Below, piece after piece: positions 25,198 to 32,987 of a stretch of 64,000 nucleotides of DNA. The notes below the pieces were generated by a model that saw only the letters and a list, made by a program, of their open reading frames with translations, searched no databases and was not told where the DNA came from. Each line of letters begins with the position of its first letter. Position 1 is the stretch's first letter. The translations under genes were made by a program, and so were the position numbers. Source of the DNA: Parabacteroides sp. TM07-1AC. GTDB lineage: Bacteria; Bacteroidota; Bacteroidia; Bacteroidales; Tannerellaceae. The stretch is from NCBI RefSeq assembly GCF_003480915.1, contig NZ_QUKD01000002.1:124001-188000 (forward strand), read 5' to 3'.

Positions 25198-25863
25198 CTA
25201 TTTTATTGAATCTGTCTTTGTTATATCCACAACAGTCGAGTCTGTGGGAGTCACATTTACTCTTGACGAATCACGGGGAGATTCGCTTACGGGGAAAGTA
25301 CCCTGTGAATTGAAAATCTTATATTTTGTCATATTTTGATTAGACTCGAAACCAATACCGGTGATGATCTTCTCTCCTTCCTGCAACTCAAAATATTGAT
25401 CCGTATGAATCTTGTCCTCTTTTTGGTCAATAAACAATATCGAAGTATCCAGTTTCTTTCCTTCCAGGCTCAATACGCTCACATGGCCTATCAGCTTATA
25501 CAATCCTTTCTTATCCCAATAATAAGCAGTATCTGCTTTTACACTAGCCTCTACATTAAAAAGAGAGTCAAACTTTTCCACATAAACACCCTGTGGCAAG
25601 TAATTATAAGGCTCTTTAGCCTTACCGAACATCAACCATTCTTTCGCATTCACCCGGTAACGGGTAATACCGGAGTCTGAGATCAGACTGGTCATGTCGG
25701 TCGTTCTCATAGTATACGTATTTTCCGGATCGAACTCAACCTCGACCACCTCTTTATTCTCCTTACCACAAGAAGCCATAAATAAAAGAAGCATAACAAC
25801 TACCGCGAGGATAGTTGTTATGCCGTATTTGTTCGTTTTACCAGGAAAACGCGTTTCAGTCAT
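25198..25863 (-). CDS. lptC: LPS export protein LptC
   Basis: Periplasmic bridge component of the LPS transport machine, 221 residues. The N-terminus reads ITTILAVVVMLLLFMASCGK: in Bacteroidetes LptC often looks like a lipoprotein rather than a simple transmembrane anchor. The beta-jellyroll region carries MTSLISDSGITRYRVNAKEWLMF, PQGVYVEKFDSLFNVEASVKADTAYYW, LIGHVSVLS and ITGIGFESNQNMTKYKI, typical of the family. A Ser/Thr/Asp-rich C-terminal tail follows. It starts 2 bases after the TPR gene. Confidence 0.9.
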   Translation of the reverse strand: MTETRFPGKTNKYGITTILAVVVMLLLFMASCGKENKEVVEVEFDPENTYTMRTTDMTSLISDSGITRYRVNAKEWLMFGKAKEPYNYLPQGVYVEKFDSLFNVEASVKADTAYYWDKKGLYKLIGHVSVLSLEGKKLDTSILFIDQKEDKIHTDQYFELQEGEKIITGIGFESNQNMTKYKIFNSQGTFPVSESPRDSSRVNVTPTDSTVVDITKTDSIK

Positions 25864-25865
25864 AA

Positions 25866-27230
25866 TTATCTGATTCTTGTTGTCTCACCGATCCAACCAC
25901 CTACAGTAAACGCTTTACCTTTTTCCAGATCCGGATGCATAAAGATTTCTTCTGTAGAAGGTAAATGAGCACGGTAAGTACCGATCAACTTGTTAGCCTC
26001 GTCTTTACAGCTTTCATCAACCTGTTTTGCCTTTTCCCACTGGTCGATCGCTACGTTATAAGCTGCTCTTGCCAAAACGCCGTCATTCGGGAATACGTTC
26101 TTAACTGTCGCAGCATACATCTGTCCGATCAGGATATAAGGAGCACCATAGCTTCCGTTGATAGAAATAGCTTTCTTTGCATATTCTCTGGCTTTTGAAT
26201 AACCTTTCTGGTCGAAAGACAACAGAGCCATCATATAATAATCTTCAGCTTTTGAAGAAGGATCTGTTTCCATATTGGCGGCTTCTTCAAAATATTTGAT
26301 AGCCTTATCATAATCCTTGTTCTTTACAGCCTGTTTGGCAATACCGATAGCAGCATCAGCACTCGGTTCCAACTGATAAGCATAACCTGCAGCAGCAAAG
26401 AATGCATCGATTTCCTGACAACGTACACGTCTCAATAATGCAACGATTTCTTTCAAAGCAGCTAAATCGCTTTTACTTTCTTCCACTTTAGGAGCATACA
26501 AGTTCTGCAATGTTTCGCAGTCGGCAGCACCACTATTGGCAAACGCACCATTCACACTTGTTTTAAACGTAGTCAGGTTGTTTACTTCTTTTTCATTGTT
26601 TGCAGCCTGTGCAGCCTGTAACTGAGTATCCAATATTTTAGAAGCTTTCAGATAATCTTCTACATACTGTCCTTTGTGATTAGGATCATCAGCCATCTTC
26701 TGATAAGAAGCAAACATATACAGAGAAACACCTAATGCTTCCGTATTGTCACCATATTCGTTGATGATATCACCCAGCCAGCTATATAATTTATTGTAGT
26801 CGGCCTTTTCACCCATCTGCTGGATATAATCCTGGGCTTTACGAGAAACGATCCAGTCTTTACCGTAACGTTTATCATCACCGAAGTATTTCACACGTTT
26901 GTCATACACAGCCATCAGGTCATCAATCAAAGCAGCCTTCTTAGCCGGATCTTTCTCATTGGCAATCTTCCATGCCATGATCTTTACACCATGCAGATAA
27001 ATATCCTTTGTAGCAGCAGGACATTCGTCATAAACAATTTTCCAAAAATCATATGCATCTTTAAAGTTCCCGGCCTTTGCATAAGGAACGAACAAGCTGA
27101 TATTGGTTACACAACGGATACTGTCTTCACCTGATCCAAACTGTGTTCCATTATCTACTCCTTTCTGTGCATACGCGCCGAATGCTCCCATGGAACATGC
27201 AGCTGCAATTAACAATACCTTTATTTTCAT
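25866..27230 (-). CDS. Exported TPR protein
   Basis: Periplasmic or surface tetratricopeptide protein of 454 residues with a signal peptide (MKIKVLLIAAACSMGAFGAYAQ). Two adjacent TPR units are clear at about 275-350 (IGIAKQAVKNKDYDKAIKYFEEAANME and YYMMALLSFDQKGYSKAREYAKKAISING). The earlier part is helical, with a Cys in the NISLF/YDECPAATKD region. It lies between the outer-membrane protein and lptC. It probably serves as a scaffold for envelope assembly, but no specific partner can be named. Confidence 0.85.
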   Translation of the reverse strand: MKIKVLLIAAACSMGAFGAYAQKGVDNGTQFGSGEDSIRCVTNISLFVPYAKAGNFKDAYDFWKIVYDECPAATKDIYLHGVKIMAWKIANEKDPAKKAALIDDLMAVYDKRVKYFGDDKRYGKDWIVSRKAQDYIQQMGEKADYNKLYSWLGDIINEYGDNTEALGVSLYMFASYQKMADDPNHKGQYVEDYLKASKILDTQLQAAQAANNEKEVNNLTTFKTSVNGAFANSGAADCETLQNLYAPKVEESKSDLAALKEIVALLRRVRCQEIDAFFAAAGYAYQLEPSADAAIGIAKQAVKNKDYDKAIKYFEEAANMETDPSSKAEDYYMMALLSFDQKGYSKAREYAKKAISINGSYGAPYILIGQMYAATVKNVFPNDGVLARAAYNVAIDQWEKAKQVDESCKDEANKLIGTYRAHLPSTEEIFMHPDLEKGKAFTVGGWIGETTRIR

Positions 27231-27260
27231 ATCTGTTTTAATTTAAGTTAGCAATTTAAA

Positions 27261-28544
27261 TTAATCAACTTTTTTCTTCCAGAACCACATTTCATTGAAT
27301 GTATAATTAACAGTAAAACGGAAATACTGTTCATCAATCATGTTTTTTCCACTAGGATTAATCTTCGTGTATTCAAAAGATATATTTACTAACGAACGGT
27401 TATCAATCAACGGCAATCCCATACCAACACTCACACCATATTCATTATATCCATTACCTTTATAGGCCGCATCATCCGTATTATTTATCATCAGATAAGA
27501 ATTACTGTAATGAGCACCGGCACGGTATCTTATGCGACTAAAAAAGTTACGATTCTGATAGTTCGGAATAATTTCTCCACCGGCAGCTACCCGCACACGA
27601 TTTTTGAAACTACTCTTTTCATCCGCATAAAAGGCTTTATCCCATGTTTCGTACAGTACGTCCGCCGCTAATGTCAGTTTATCTCTCTTCACATACGATG
27701 CACCGAAACCGATTGAATTCGGTATATCAAATGCCATATTTTTCGTTGTATCCGACGCAACCACTTCAGCTGAACCGGAAGAGGTAGACTTATACGTTGT
27801 ATTAATATACGTCGAATTCAGACGATTTTTAGGAGAAAATACCAATCCCAATGTAATCTCTTCTCTTTTGCTGATCGGGTGAGTATACTGGACACCGAAA
27901 TCAAGCTTTATATCCCGCACTTCCAAATTCTGATTCCGGATCGTATTGTATTCCGTACTGCTACCGACAATAGAAGTCTGCTCGTGCTTGATGTTGCCAA
28001 AAAGATATCCGACATTTGCTCCAACTGAAAGACGCTTCTTCCATATATCTATAGACAAACCAGCATACAAATCGTTTAATCCGCCGGAACCATTAAATGT
28101 TTCTACGTAATTGAATCCGCCTTCAGTCGTTCTCGGAGCGCCAAAGCTATATCCGACATAAGAATAAGGTAAAATTCCCACACTCATGGCAATACGTTTA
28201 TGGATAGGGAACTGCAACGCAATGTATTCCACATTTCCATTAACATTATGTTGCTTATTAACTCCGTCGTCGAACCAGGATAATTGCCCTGAAACACCAA
28301 AGTCAAAAAGGAATGTCAACGAATCCATGCAGCTATAAGATGCAGGGTTCATCGGGTTGATCTGTTTCGGCGATCTCAATCCGAAACCGATGCCACCCAT
28401 TGCGCGTCCTGCTCCAAATGAGCGATCAGCCAATTCACCGTAACCGAAGCGGGTATATGGCGAGTTAGTGTTATTTTGTGCCGCTAGCGACAACTGTGTC
28501 AATATAAGAATGCTTGCTATTAGTAGCTTATTAATCTTCAACAT
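27261..28544 (-). CDS. Outer-membrane beta-barrel protein of unknown function
   Basis: Secreted 427-residue protein (signal MLKINKLLIASILILTQLSLAAQ) with many amphipathic strands and an aromatic-rich end (FTVNYTFNEMWFWKKKVD). The N-terminal mature part NTNSPYTRFGYGELADRSFGAGRAMGGIGFGLRSP and NPMNPASYS resembles FadL/PorV-type barrels of Bacteroidetes. Its start codon overlaps the coaX 3' end by 14 bases, so translation is coupled. A role in export or surface assembly is inference from neighbours. Confidence 0.8.
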   Translation of the reverse strand: MLKINKLLIASILILTQLSLAAQNNTNSPYTRFGYGELADRSFGAGRAMGGIGFGLRSPKQINPMNPASYSCMDSLTFLFDFGVSGQLSWFDDGVNKQHNVNGNVEYIALQFPIHKRIAMSVGILPYSYVGYSFGAPRTTEGGFNYVETFNGSGGLNDLYAGLSIDIWKKRLSVGANVGYLFGNIKHEQTSIVGSSTEYNTIRNQNLEVRDIKLDFGVQYTHPISKREEITLGLVFSPKNRLNSTYINTTYKSTSSGSAEVVASDTTKNMAFDIPNSIGFGASYVKRDKLTLAADVLYETWDKAFYADEKSSFKNRVRVAAGGEIIPNYQNRNFFSRIRYRAGAHYSNSYLMINNTDDAAYKGNGYNEYGVSVGMGLPLIDNRSLVNISFEYTKINPSGKNMIDEQYFRFTVNYTFNEMWFWKKKVD

Positions 28545-29259
28545 TATACTCTAAGATTCTGTTTAATCCTGTCAACACTAAATTAATGTCTGCAAAGATG
28601 GAGTTTTTTAGCCGTCTTTCAAAATAAAACGAATGACCGCCTGTTAAAAAAACCAAAAGATTAGGATATTTTATCCGTAGCTTCTCGATGTATCCATCCA
28701 TCTCGTAGACTATTCCATTTACTACTCCTGCTTGAATAGCACTCTCAGTATTTGTTCCCAACAAAGGGATCTCCTCCTGTTCCGTCACCAAAGGTAGTTT
28801 TTTGGTATAAGAATTCAAAGCTTTGAAACGTGTAGTCATCCCCGGAGATATATTTCCTCCCAAATAAGTACCCGAAGCTTCGATCAGTTCATAAGTGATT
28901 GCTGTGCCAGCGTCGATGACCAGCAGGTCTTTTCCCGGTTCCAGGTAATTAGCCCCGACTGCCGCAGCGAGCCGGTCTTTTCCCAAAGTTTCAGGCGTTT
29001 CATATTGAACCGAAATAGGCAACCGGATCGTTTCATCCAAAAAGATGAACCGCTGAAGTTTTCCCCGCAGGTAATCATTCAGCTCTTCATTCCGGCCTAT
29101 CACAGTCGACAATATTCCATGTTCAAAATCGTATTTCCCAAAGAGAGACTCCAATTCATCAACATCGAATTTCTTGTACACAAAAGAGGCTTCCATATGC
29201 TTCTCGCTGTATACCGCAACTTTTGAAGAGGTGTTTCCTTGTTCTATAATTAAATTCAC
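28531..29259 (-). CDS. coaX: Type III pantothenate kinase CoaX
   Basis: Cytosolic kinase for the first step of coenzyme A synthesis, of the ASKHA fold. I chose the GTG at 29259 (VNLIIEQGNTSSKVAVYS), which gives the usual N-terminal phosphate-binding start and 242 residues; the frame is open to 29310 but those residues do not fit the family. Key blocks are ETLGKDRLAAAVGA, DLLVIDAGTAITYELIEASGTYLGGNISPG, the TKKLPLV loop and VFLTGGHSFYF. It is the first gene of the minus-strand run that continues to the PpiD-like gene. Confidence 0.93.
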   Translation of the reverse strand: MNLIIEQGNTSSKVAVYSEKHMEASFVYKKFDVDELESLFGKYDFEHGILSTVIGRNEELNDYLRGKLQRFIFLDETIRLPISVQYETPETLGKDRLAAAVGANYLEPGKDLLVIDAGTAITYELIEASGTYLGGNISPGMTTRFKALNSYTKKLPLVTEQEEIPLLGTNTESAIQAGVVNGIVYEMDGYIEKLRIKYPNLLVFLTGGHSFYFERRLKNSIFADINLVLTGLNRILEYNVED

Positions 29260-29360
29260 GTGACTGAAATTTTCCGCAAAGAAAAGCAAAATTGGTGAAA
29301 TAACAGGCATAACTAAGGTACAACCTGCAAAATAATCAGCAAAAAAACTTTCAGATACTC

Positions 29361-30515
29361 CTATTTCTTTTGCTTTACCAACATAATCACCGGATTGTCT
29401 TCTTCATCCAACTTCGAGACAATTTCTTTCAATTTGCCATCTTTCAGTTGGCCTTTCTTGTAAATCTCAACAAGCCGGGATGCATTTAAACTAGTGGCGT
29501 TTTCGATTTCGCGATTAATCGACTTAGCAGTCATAGCGACAGTCCTTTTTTCAGCATAGTCGTCATTGCATACGGCTACTTGAAACATTGCTTTTTCTTC
29601 CCTGTCGTACACCAGTTCATCCGTATAGAATCCGTTTCCCTTTTCAAAGTTAAATACATTTTTAAGGGTTTGCATAAAATGATAGCGGTCGGTAGAAATA
29701 CCCATATAAAGAAAAACTTCAGGCTGCATGGTATGTGCAGAAGGGGTTCTTACAATAAAGGGGATTAATGTACCATCCGGTGCATAGTGATACAATGTAT
29801 CGGCAGATGTATCCACCAGTGTCCAAGCGTCGTGGCTCAGACGTATTGGATAAGAATAGCTTGCTATAAATTTATCTCCATCAACCACAATCGGCGTGTT
29901 AATCGTTTTGAAAGGAATAAAAATTTCCCGGGTAACACTTCCATCTTGTTTGGATATAATAATATGGTATGATTTGCTTCTATCCTTTCCCTTACTATGA
30001 TAATCAGACATATCATAGCAAATTAAATTATTTTTGTCATAATCGAAAACAGATGAAACCTCCCGACCTAGATTCAAACACCGCTTGAATCCTCCGTAAA
30101 GATCATACACTAAAATTTTATTTCCCTGTGACTTTACGAATATTTCCCCATTACTTTCATCAAGAATAACGTCATTCATCCTTGTATATTCTTCCGCTCC
30201 TTGCCCCTGCCGGTTTATCTTCCTTACTCCTTTACCGTTTTTTCGGTCAAAAAGGAAAATATCCCCATCATTATTTCTATTTGTCGCCAATAAGTACTCT
30301 TTTCCTACATCTCGTACCAAACCTTGCGTAAGAAACTGGTCAGTGGTTTCCAGCGCAATATATTCCACATCCATAAAATCCTGAAGAACCAGTTCTTTTT
30401 TAGGATAGCTTGTTGTGACATCAACAGTGATGAGATCATCTGCCTGTTGTTTATTTTTTTCACATCCTGCTACTACTAACAGGATAAAAACTAAAATTAA
30501 ATTTTGATTCTTCAT
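29361..30515 (-). CDS. Six-bladed beta-propeller lipoprotein
   Basis: Lipoprotein of 384 residues (signal MKNQNLILVFILLVVAGC, lipobox VAGC) followed by the family pattern ITVDVTTSYPKKELVLQDFMDVEYIALETTDQFL and repeated strands such as DIFLFDRKNGKGVRKINRQGQGAEEYTRMNDVILDE. I recognise it as the BF3164-like six-bladed propeller family, which is abundant in Bacteroides and of unknown ligand. It is monocistronic and divergent from the HU-winged-helix gene; the 368 bases between them hold the 22-base array B. Confidence 0.85.
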   Translation of the reverse strand: MKNQNLILVFILLVVAGCEKNKQQADDLITVDVTTSYPKKELVLQDFMDVEYIALETTDQFLTQGLVRDVGKEYLLATNRNNDGDIFLFDRKNGKGVRKINRQGQGAEEYTRMNDVILDESNGEIFVKSQGNKILVYDLYGGFKRCLNLGREVSSVFDYDKNNLICYDMSDYHSKGKDRSKSYHIIISKQDGSVTREIFIPFKTINTPIVVDGDKFIASYSYPIRLSHDAWTLVDTSADTLYHYAPDGTLIPFIVRTPSAHTMQPEVFLYMGISTDRYHFMQTLKNVFNFEKGNGFYTDELVYDREEKAMFQVAVCNDDYAEKRTVAMTAKSINREIENATSLNASRLVEIYKKGQLKDGKLKEIVSKLDEEDNPVIMLVKQKK

Positions 30516-30697
30516 ATAAGTAGGAATGTTTTCTTTTAAACGTCCGAAAGTTACATAATATTACGAATATATCGTAAATAAAAGGATAAAAATATTTAAC
30601 CATATAACATTTCATACTTGAACAACAAGAATACCGCCAACCATTCAATATAAATAAAAAACATCCTTATCAGAGAACAATTCCTTCTCATCCATTG

Positions 30698-30705
30698 TAT
30701 ATTTG
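30698..30705 (+). promoter_or_regulatory. Possible -7 box ahead of the HU-winged-helix gene
   Basis: TATATTTG matches TAnnTTTG fully but no TTTG stands 19-21 bases upstream. If used, the RNA would start near 30712 and array B (30722-30809) would lie in the 5' untranslated leader. Confidence 0.35.
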
Positions 30706-30721
30706 TATCTGAAACTGTTTA

Positions 30722-30809
30722 CCTTTCGATAGCTATGGTAAAGCCTTTCGATAGCTGTGGAAAGATCTTACGATAGCTATCAAAAAGCCTTACCATAGCT
30801 ATCGAAAGG
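30722..30809. repeat. Tandem array B: four exact 22-base units forming a 20-base outer inverted repeat
   Basis: Units start at 30722, 30744, 30766 and 30788. Each centres on CGATAGCTATGG or a close variant (GATAGCTGT in unit 2, CATAGCTATCG in unit 4); the core ATAGCTAT is itself a palindrome. Units 1 and 4 are perfect mirrors: 30722-30741 is the reverse complement of 30790-30809 over 20 bases. It ends 74 bases before the HU-winged-helix start codon. Confidence 0.85.
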
Positions 30810-30883
30810 CAAATGGTTTGAAATATCACCGGAATAACATGCTGATGCCCCGACAAAGTCATCAGCAACTAATACTTAAAAAC

Positions 30884-31474
30884 ATGGCTATAAGATTCAC
30901 AGAACACAAAACACCGCGTCCGAAAGGCAACGAAGAAAAGCTGATACATGCCCGCACGACAGCCAGCCAGACCCGGCAGATGGATGATATTTGTAAAGTT
31001 ATCTGTCAACGTTCCTCCATTTCGTCGGCCGATGTAAAAGCCGTTTTGGATTCATTTGTATGGTATATCGAATTCTCCCTGAGATACGGGGATCACGTGG
31101 AGCTGGAAGAGTTAGGTTATTTCTCACCGGCGCTTCGCACCCGTAAACAATCGGATGGAAAGTTTATGGTAACAGTAGACGGCGTAAACTTCCGGTGTTC
31201 TGAAAAACTGAAACAAAAGTTACGCACTGCAAAACTTGAAAAAGAGTCACAACCACAAACCTATCCACTGCAAAAACGGGAAGAACGGATGCGGGAATAT
31301 TTCAAAGAACATGAAACCATCACAACACCCACCTATGCAAAACTGAACGCTTGCTCCCACTACCGGGCGAAAGCCGACTTGGAATCGTATTTGGAAAAAA
31401 AGATACTGATCCGTATCGGTGGCAGTACACATGTTTCTTACTTGTTAAATGAAAACATATTTCGTCAGAAATAA
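30884..31474 (+). CDS. HU-HIG family DNA-binding protein with C-terminal winged helix
   Basis: Predicted DNA-binding protein, 196 residues from the ATG at 30884 (MAIRFTEHKTPRPKG); an in-frame ATG at 30818 would add residues that do not fit the family. Residues about 1-125 form a divergent HU/IHF domain (HARTTASQTRQMDDICKVICQRSSISSADVKAVLDSFVWYIEFSLRYGDHVELEELGYFSPALRT). Residues about 130-196 look like a winged helix (MREYFKEHETITTPTYAKLNACSHYRAKADLESYLEKKILIRIG). This is what I know as the HU-HIG group: HU fused to a winged helix, an Ig domain or a Gly-rich part. Array B sits directly upstream, a possible target for it. Confidence 0.85.
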   Translation: MAIRFTEHKTPRPKGNEEKLIHARTTASQTRQMDDICKVICQRSSISSADVKAVLDSFVWYIEFSLRYGDHVELEELGYFSPALRTRKQSDGKFMVTVDGVNFRCSEKLKQKLRTAKLEKESQPQTYPLQKREERMREYFKEHETITTPTYAKLNACSHYRAKADLESYLEKKILIRIGGSTHVSYLLNENIFRQK

Positions 31475-31531
31475 TTTAAACATAAGTTCCCGATCCCTTG
31501 TTTATTAATAACAACACTAAATTAGGTTATT

Positions 31532-31771
31532 ATGGGAATTATAGGTTCGATTATTATTGGTATCCTTGCCGGCTTTCTGGCTGGGAAAATATTAAAGGGA
31601 AGTGGATTCGGGTTGATTGTAAACCTGATAGTAGGTATCATCGGCGGTGTATTGGGCGGATGGCTATTCGGACTGCTGGGATTGAGCGTGAACGGAGTCA
31701 TCGGAAGCCTGGTCATGTCGACCGTCGGTGCCATCGTTTTATTATGGATCGTTTCTCTATTTAAAAAATAG
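31532..31771 (+). CDS. GlsB/YeaQ/YmgE family membrane protein
   Basis: A 79-residue inner-membrane protein of the transglycosylase-associated/GlsB family, linked in other bacteria to stress response. It has three hydrophobic helices with Gly-rich packing motifs: IIGSIIIGILAGFLAGKIL, LIVNLIVGIIGGVLGGWLFGLLG and GSLVMSTVGAIVLLWIVSLF. The GFGLIVNLIVGIIGGVLGGW block is the signature. It is separated by 57 bases from the HU-winged-helix gene and by 30 bases from the DUF4105 gene, which has its own promoter box inside that gap. Confidence 0.92.
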   Translation: MGIIGSIIIGILAGFLAGKILKGSGFGLIVNLIVGIIGGVLGGWLFGLLGLSVNGVIGSLVMSTVGAIVLLWIVSLFKK

Positions 31772-31782
31772 CTTTACCTTTG
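31752..31782 (+). promoter_or_regulatory. Candidate promoter of the DUF4105 gene
   Basis: TTTC at 31752-31755, 19 bases, then TACCTTTG at 31775-31782, a perfect -7 box. The start would fall near 31789, about 13 bases before the ATG at 31802. Confidence 0.5.
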
Positions 31783-31801
31783 TGCGATAAAAATTTATCG
31801 T

Positions 31802-32983
31802 ATGAAAAAGAACTTGCTTCTGCTTTTTCTGCTCCTTTGCCTGATCCCGGCAAAGGCGCAATACAGATTAAGCGACGAAGCGCAGATCAGCATATTGACG
31901 GCAGCTCCATCCGATGATGAAGTGTACACCTTGTACGGACATACGGCCATACGGGTGAAAGATTCTTTATATAAGCTCGATACTGTATTCAACTATGGCA
32001 TTTTCGACTTTTCGAAACCGAACTTCATCTATCGTTTTACGAAAGGGGAAACGGATTATAAACTGGCTGCGTACAATTTCTCACATTATATAATAGAATA
32101 TCAGATGCGGGGAAGCGAAGTGACCGAGCAGGTACTAAACCTCACCCCGGAAGAGATCAATAAGATATGGAATGCACTGATCGTCAATGCACAGCCGGAG
32201 AACGCCGTTTACCGGTACAATTTCTTTTTCGACAATTGTGCCACCCGACCGGTCGCTATCGTTGAAGAACAGGTAAACGGGAAAGTTAAATATAACAATC
32301 CGCCCGAACCGCAGACATTCCGCGATCTTATCAATTATTGTACGCGAAATAACTCATGGCTGACATTCGGATGCGACCTGGCATTGGGAAGTCCGACCGA
32401 CCGGATCGCCACCCCACATGAAATGATGTTCCTACCGGCTTACCTGAAAGATGAATTCGAAAAAGCAACCATTGTCAATCCGGACGGAAGCGAACGGAAG
32501 CTGATAAAACAGACAAACAGACTTTCGGAAGAGCTGATCAACGATACTAACACGACGAAAGAGTGGTTCACCCCTATGTTATGCAGCATGATTATTTTCC
32601 TGCTGGTACTGTCGATCACATTTGTCGAATGGAAGAGAAAAACCTATTTCCGCTTGGTGGACTGCATCCTCTTTTTCCTTGCAGGAGTGGCCGGTACGGT
32701 ATTATTTTTCCTCTGTTTCATATCGACTCATCCCTGCGTCCGACCGAACTGGTCGATCGTGTGGTTACAACCTTTCGACCTGATAGCTGTTATTTTGTTT
32801 GCAGTAAAAAAGTTCAGAAAGGCTGCATATTATTATCATTTTATTAACTTTGCGGCGCTTACGCTGCTGTTGGCGGGTTGGTATTTCATCCCACAACACT
32901 TAAATATAGCCTTTATCCCGCTTGTAGCCACGCTTTGGCTACGTTCCGGATACGGTATATACAGATGGCGGGCACATATTTGA
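31802..32983 (+). CDS. DUF4105 (Lnb N-terminal-like) membrane protein
   Basis: Protein of 393 residues with a signal peptide (MKKNLLLLFLLLCLIPAKAQ), a periplasmic DUF4105 domain at about 22-260, and four to five C-terminal membrane helices from about residue 262. The family motifs YTLYGHTAIRVKD and FNYGIFDF carry a conserved His, and YRYNFFFDNCATRPVAIVEE a Cys, as in cysteine-peptidase-like folds of the NlpC/P60 type. This arrangement resembles domains involved in lipoprotein or peptidoglycan processing; function is unproven. The next gene follows after 4 bases. Confidence 0.85.
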   Translation: MKKNLLLLFLLLCLIPAKAQYRLSDEAQISILTAAPSDDEVYTLYGHTAIRVKDSLYKLDTVFNYGIFDFSKPNFIYRFTKGETDYKLAAYNFSHYIIEYQMRGSEVTEQVLNLTPEEINKIWNALIVNAQPENAVYRYNFFFDNCATRPVAIVEEQVNGKVKYNNPPEPQTFRDLINYCTRNNSWLTFGCDLALGSPTDRIATPHEMMFLPAYLKDEFEKATIVNPDGSERKLIKQTNRLSEELINDTNTTKEWFTPMLCSMIIFLLVLSITFVEWKRKTYFRLVDCILFFLAGVAGTVLFFLCFISTHPCVRPNWSIVWLQPFDLIAVILFAVKKFRKAAYYYHFINFAALTLLLAGWYFIPQHLNIAFIPLVATLWLRSGYGIYRWRAHI

Positions 32984-32987
32984 ACAG

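Noticed and set aside
30722..30809. Invertible promoter flanked by 20-base inverted repeats
   Set aside because: The arms are simply the first and last units of the 22-base array, the interior has no promoter boxes, and no invertase gene is in the window.
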